This document shows, piece after piece, positions 61,535 through 64,000 of a stretch of DNA of 64,000 bases. The notes under the pieces were generated by a model. The model saw only the letters and a program-made list of their open reading frames with translations, was not told the DNA's origin and ran no database searches. The translations under genes and the position numbers were made by a program. Within the stretch, counting starts at the first letter, position 1; each line of letters opens with the position of its first letter. Origin of the DNA: Alicyclobacillus tolerans (GTDB lineage: Bacteria > Bacillota > Bacilli > Alicyclobacillales > Alicyclobacillaceae). Where the stretch lies: NCBI RefSeq assembly GCF_021739485.1, contig NZ_JAJFNK010000007.1:103641-167640 (forward strand). Reading direction: 5' to 3'.

Positions 61535-61617
61535 GCCGGAGTGGCGGAATTGGCAGACGCACACGACTCAAAATCGTGCGGGAAACCGTGCCGGTTCGAG
61601 TCCGGCCTCCGGCACCA
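61535..61617 (+). tRNA. tRNA-Leu(CAA)
   Basis: Class II tRNA with a variable arm; acceptor GCCGGAG/CTCCGGC, anticodon loop CTCAAAA, encoded CCA. Confidence 0.93.
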
Positions 61618-61618
61618 T

Positions 61619-61693
61619 GGGGGTATAGCTCAGTGGGAGAGCACCTGCCTTGCACGCAGGGGGCCGTCGGTTCGAATCCGACTACCTCCACCA
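61619..61693 (+). tRNA. tRNA-Ala(TGC)
   Basis: Acceptor GGGGGTA/TACCTCC (one G-T pair), anticodon loop CTTGCAC, encoded CCA. Confidence 0.95.
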
Positions 61694-61696
61694 TGG

Positions 61697-61771
61697 TCCT
61701 CGATAGCTCAGCGGTAGAGCATCCGGCTGTTAACCGGAGGGTCGTAGGTTCGAATCCTACTCGAGGAGCCA
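61697..61771 (+). tRNA. tRNA-Asn(GTT), copy 1
   Basis: Acceptor TCCTCGA/TCGAGGA, anticodon loop CTGTTAA, encoded CCA. A second copy lies at 62673. Confidence 0.95.
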
Positions 61772-61812
61772 CGGAAGTCCATCTGAAAGTGGACTTCGAA
61801 AAGCACTGAGAC

Positions 61813-61887
61813 GGCCCCATGGTCAAGCGGTTAAGACATCGCCCTTTCACGGCGGTAACGGGGGTTCGATTCCCCCTGGGGTCACCA
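61813..61887 (+). tRNA. tRNA-Glu(TTC)
   Basis: Acceptor GGCCCCA/TGGGGTC, anticodon loop CTTTCAC, encoded CCA. A 139-base spacer without a gene follows. Confidence 0.95.
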
Positions 61888-62026
61888 TTCACTTTTGCTC
61901 CTGGGCTCTCCTTAAAGAGGATTTGTTTTTCGAACTCCTTCTTGATAAGGGAAGCGAAACAGGGATACGTGAATGTGCTGATGTGCGGTTGTAATTTGAA
62001 TCGATGCGTATGCAAGATGTATGCAA

Positions 62027-62102
62027 GGGCGATTAGCTCAGTTGGGAGAGCACCTGCCTTACAAGCAGGGGGTCAGCGGTTCGAGCCCGTTATCGCCCAC
62101 CA
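62027..62102 (+). tRNA. tRNA-Val(TAC)
   Basis: Acceptor GGGCGAT/ATCGCCC, anticodon loop CTTACAA, encoded CCA. Confidence 0.95.
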
Positions 62103-62105
62103 CAA

Positions 62106-62181
62106 CGCGGGGTGGAGCAGTTGGCAGCTCGTCGGGCTCATAACCCGAAGGTCGCAGGTTCAAGTCCTGCCCCCGCAACCA
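62106..62181 (+). tRNA. Initiator tRNA-fMet(CAT)
   Basis: Acceptor starts CGCGGGG and ends CCCCGCA, leaving the unpaired C1-A72 typical of the initiator; anticodon loop CTCATAA with a G-C-rich anticodon stem (TCGGG/CCCGA). Confidence 0.93.
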
Positions 62182-62184
62182 AAC

Positions 62185-62260
<76 letters not shown>

Positions 62261-62282
62261 TCTACAACTCATATCACAATGT

Positions 62283-62357
62283 GCGGAAGTGGCTCAGGGG
62301 TAGAGCATCGCCTTGCCAAGGCGAGGGTCGCGGGTTCGAATCCCGTCTTCCGCTCCA
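62283..62357 (+). tRNA. tRNA-Gly(GCC)
   Basis: Acceptor GCGGAAG/CTTCCGC, anticodon loop TTGCCAA, encoded CCA. Confidence 0.95.
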
Positions 62358-62433
62358 AATCTCACAGAAGGCAGGCCTGGTTCGGGCAGCCGATGGGTTC
62401 CTGATTGAGACCTTGTCTTCTGCTGAAACTTGT

Positions 62434-62510
62434 CGGGATGTAGCGCAGCCTGGTAGCGCGCTACCTTGGGGAGGTAGAGGTCCCGGGTTCAAATCCCGGC
62501 ATTCCGACCA
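62434..62510 (+). tRNA. tRNA-Pro(GGG)
   Basis: Acceptor CGGGATG/CATTCCG (one G-T pair), anticodon loop TTGGGGA, encoded CCA. Confidence 0.93.
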
Positions 62511-62513
62511 CTT

Positions 62514-62588
62514 GCGGCTATAGCTCAGAGGGAGAGCACCACCTTGACACGGTGGGGGCCATAGGTTCGATTCCTATTAGCCGCACCA
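62514..62588 (+). tRNA. tRNA-Val(GAC)
   Basis: Acceptor GCGGCTA/TAGCCGC, anticodon loop TTGACAC, encoded CCA. Confidence 0.94.
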
Positions 62589-62594
62589 GGACAT

Positions 62595-62669
62595 GCCACC
62601 TTGGCTCAGGGGTAGAGCGGCTCACTCGTAATGAGCAGGTCATCGGTTCGAATCCGATAGGTGGCTCCA
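62595..62669 (+). tRNA. tRNA-Thr(CGT)
   Basis: Acceptor GCCACCT/AGGTGGC, anticodon loop CTCGTAA, encoded CCA. Confidence 0.94.
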
Positions 62670-62672
62670 TTT

Positions 62673-62747
62673 TCCTCGATAGCTCAGCGGTAGAGCATCC
62701 GGCTGTTAACCGGAGGGTCGTGGGTTCGAATCCTACTCGAGGAGCCA
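62673..62747 (+). tRNA. tRNA-Asn(GTT), copy 2
   Basis: Identical to the gene at 61697 except for one base in the T stem (GTGGG in place of GTAGG), giving a G-T pair with CCTAC. Confidence 0.94.
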
Positions 62748-62750
62748 GGA

Positions 62751-62824
62751 TGCCGAATGGTGTAATGGTAGCACGACTGACTCTGACTCAGTTAGTCTAG
62801 GTTCGAGTCCTAGTTCGGCAGCCA
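62751..62824 (+). tRNA. tRNA-Gln(CTG)
   Basis: Acceptor TGCCGAA/TTCGGCA, anticodon loop CTCTGAC, encoded CCA. Confidence 0.92.
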
Positions 62825-62843
62825 ATTCTCAAAAATCAAAAAT

Positions 62844-62918
62844 GGCCCTATCGTCTAATGGTTAGGACGCCGCCCTCTCACGGCGGTAATCGGGGTTCGA
62901 ATCCCCGTAGGGTCACCA
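62844..62918 (+). tRNA. tRNA-Glu(CTC)
   Basis: Acceptor GGCCCTA/TAGGGTC, anticodon loop CTCTCAC, encoded CCA. Confidence 0.94.
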
Positions 62919-62923
62919 AAGCT

Positions 62924-62999
62924 GGGTCATTAGCTCAATTGGCAGAGCATCCGACTCTTAATCGGCAGGTTGAAGGTTCGATTCCTTCATGACCCACCA
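62924..62999 (+). tRNA. tRNA-Lys(CTT)
   Basis: Acceptor GGGTCAT/ATGACCC, anticodon loop CTCTTAA, encoded CCA. Confidence 0.95.
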
Positions 63000-63004
63000 G
63001 TTGT

Positions 63005-63096
63005 GGAGTGATGGCCGAGTAGGTCGAAGGCGCTCGCCTGCTAAGCGAGTATACGCCACAAGCGTATCGAGGGTTCGAATCCCTCTCACTCCGCCA
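63005..63096 (+). tRNA. tRNA-Ser(GCT)
   Basis: Class II tRNA with a long variable arm (ATACGCCACAAGCGTAT); acceptor GGAGTGA/TCACTCC, anticodon GCT, encoded CCA. Confidence 0.94.
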
Positions 63097-63158
63097 GTAT
63101 TCCTAATCTATATTGAAGTTCGTCACTGAAGTTCGTTTGTAGTTTGTCCATGATGTGT

Positions 63159-63235
63159 GGAGCCGTGGTGTAGAGGCCTAACATGCCTGCCTGTCACGCA
63201 GGAGACCGCGGGTTCGAATCCCGTCGGCTCCGCCA
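63159..63235 (+). tRNA. tRNA-Asp(GTC)
   Basis: Acceptor GGAGCCG/CGGCTCC, anticodon loop CTGTCAC, encoded CCA. Confidence 0.95.
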
Positions 63236-63245
63236 ATTCCAATAT

Positions 63246-63322
63246 GGGCCTATAGCTCAGCTGGCTAGAGCGCACGACTGATAATCGTGAGGTCAGAGGT
63301 TCGAGTCCTCTTAGGCCCACCA
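63246..63322 (+). tRNA. tRNA-Ile(GAT)
   Basis: Acceptor GGGCCTA/TAGGCCC, anticodon loop CTGATAA, encoded CCA. Last gene before the terminator. Confidence 0.95.
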
Positions 63323-63325
63323 AAA

Positions 63326-63350
63326 AACCCCTCATTGCGAGGGGTTTTTG
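63326..63350 (+). terminator. Terminator of the tRNA cluster
   Basis: AACCCCTC pairs with GAGGGGTT around a 5-base loop, followed by TTTTTG, directly after the CCA of tRNA-Ile. Confidence 0.85.
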
Positions 63351-63466
63351 CATTGCTGGGCATGCTGGACATGAGGCGTCTCGAAACGGAGACGCGGAAG
63401 ACCGCAGCTCGGGGCGCGGCGACACGGGACTGCGACACGGGACTGCGAATGCGGCAGCACGGGGTG

Positions 63467-63697
63467 TTACGGTTTTACAACCACTCTTGTGTTTTTCGGA
63501 ATGTTCTTTACAATGGATGCTTTTTTCGGTCCGCTTCCAGAACGAGTTACTGCCATAACGAGACCCAGTTCTGGACAACGCAAAAGTGCGCTTTGGTTTG
63601 TTTTCAAGGTGACTTCTTGTGTTCTTAAGGCTTTACTTCCATATAAAAAGGTGAAGGTCTCCCTTCGGAGCAAGTGAATCATTTGTGAGTTAGCCAA
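63467..63697 (-). CDS. Small basic hypothetical protein
   Basis: The frame encodes up to 76 residues from a TTG at 63697, with GCAGAGGG directly upstream inside the end of the preceding gene. The C-terminus is basic and beta-like (GSGPKKASIVKNIPKNTRVV). An ATG at residue 6 is an alternative start. It overlaps the upstream gene by 19 bp, which suggests coupling. No family was recognised. Confidence 0.4.
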   Translation of the reverse strand: MANSQMIHLLRRETFTFLYGSKALRTQEVTLKTNQSALLRCPELGLVMAVTRSGSGPKKASIVKNIPKNTRVVVKP

Positions 63698-63984
63698 CCC
63701 TCTGCACCTCCCTCGCCGTCTTCTTGTATAGGACGCAAATCCATGGAACCTTGAAAGGGCGATTGACGCCGGGTAAATGCACCGTTTTTTGTCAACCTGC
63801 CGACGAGTTGGGGGGTGCTTTTGTACGAATACTCTATATGAAGGCTTAGGAGAGGGCTGGCGGCTGCTTGAAACTTCCAGGCGAATTCAACCGTTCCGAA
63901 CTTGACTCGGCTTTGGGCGCGTGGTATATTAGTCGATGTCGCCGCGAGAGCGGCACCGCAGAAACGCTTCAAAAACCCCATCAC
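63679..63984 (-). CDS. Hypothetical protein at the right edge
   Basis: The 101-residue frame starts near an ATG at 63984 or the next Met, within 16 bases of the window end, so the true start may lie outside. The sequence contains HIEYSYKSTPQLVGRLTKNG and ends in an acidic Gly/Glu-rich tail. A GCCGC/GCGGC stem-loop lies inside its 5' part. I do not recognise it; coding status is uncertain. Confidence 0.35.
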   Translation of the reverse strand: MMGFLKRFCGAALAATSTNIPRAQSRVKFGTVEFAWKFQAAASPLLSLHIEYSYKSTPQLVGRLTKNGAFTRRQSPFQGSMDLRPIQEDGEGGAEGWLTHK

Positions 63985-64000
63985 AGCAAGGTCTTTTGAA

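Overview
The window looks like chromosomal DNA from a spore-forming member of the Bacilli, most likely a relative of Alicyclobacillus or Effusibacillus (inference). The signs are AGGAGG-type ribosome binding sites with frequent TTG and GTG starts, a three-gene ger germination operon, a Spo0E-like phosphatase, a Ktr-type potassium system under a c-di-AMP riboswitch, a caa3-oxidase assembly gene (CtaG) and a 21-gene tRNA cluster. It divides into an AT-richer accessory part (about 1 to 32.6 kb) and a more GC-rich core part (about 32.7 kb to the end).

Accessory part. 1-13.3 kb looks like a plasmid- or ICE-derived island: a ParM-like actin overlapped by a ParR-like protein, a large DExx helicase-like protein, two lipoproteins, an Avd-like four-helix-bundle protein, a C-terminal-HTH regulator, a run of small unknown genes that includes a duplicated 'EKL-HI-SIL' domain family, and decayed genes. 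13.4-17.2 kb has a PadR / HAAS-FtsW pair, an EamA exporter and a VOC protein. 17.5-19.0 kb encodes a two-gene system that fits type II Thoeris (a TM-macro ThsA and a TIR ThsB).

19.2-31.2 kb is a Tn7-like transposon: serine recombinase, TnsA, TnsB, TnsC and TniQ/TnsD on one strand, followed by cargo. The TnsA has lost both catalytic carboxylates (Glu to Gln and Asp to Asn against Tn7 TnsA), while TnsB keeps its DDE triad. With a serine recombinase directly upstream, this suggests the element has moved from cut-and-paste to replicative transposition with cointegrate resolution. Its cargo includes an RNase H-fold protein, a uracil-DNA-glycosylase-fold protein, a HEPN-like protein and a class III cyclase-like protein, which is a credible set of undescribed defence modules. 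Two 306-bp direct repeats lie at its far side.

Core part. After MarR, SinR/Cas2-like and TetR genes (the last two divergent, with an operator in each promoter), a tandem glycine riboswitch precedes a TRIC-family channel gene. Next come gerB-gerA-gerC, an amino-acid permease, a c-di-AMP riboswitch with ktrB, ktrA and a cation/H+ antiporter, a NitT/TauT ABC transporter, a small cytochrome c, a SCO1 protein fused to a thioredoxin-like domain that lacks its cysteines, CtaG, proline dehydrogenase facing a degenerate sigma-54-type regulator, acetyl-CoA synthetase with two CcpA sites, a YaaH/SatP acetate transporter, a second c-di-AMP riboswitch before an NCS1 permease, and a MerR/MFS drug-efflux pair. 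The tRNA cluster and two small unknown genes close the window.

All functional calls come from reading motifs and gene order. No database search was possible.
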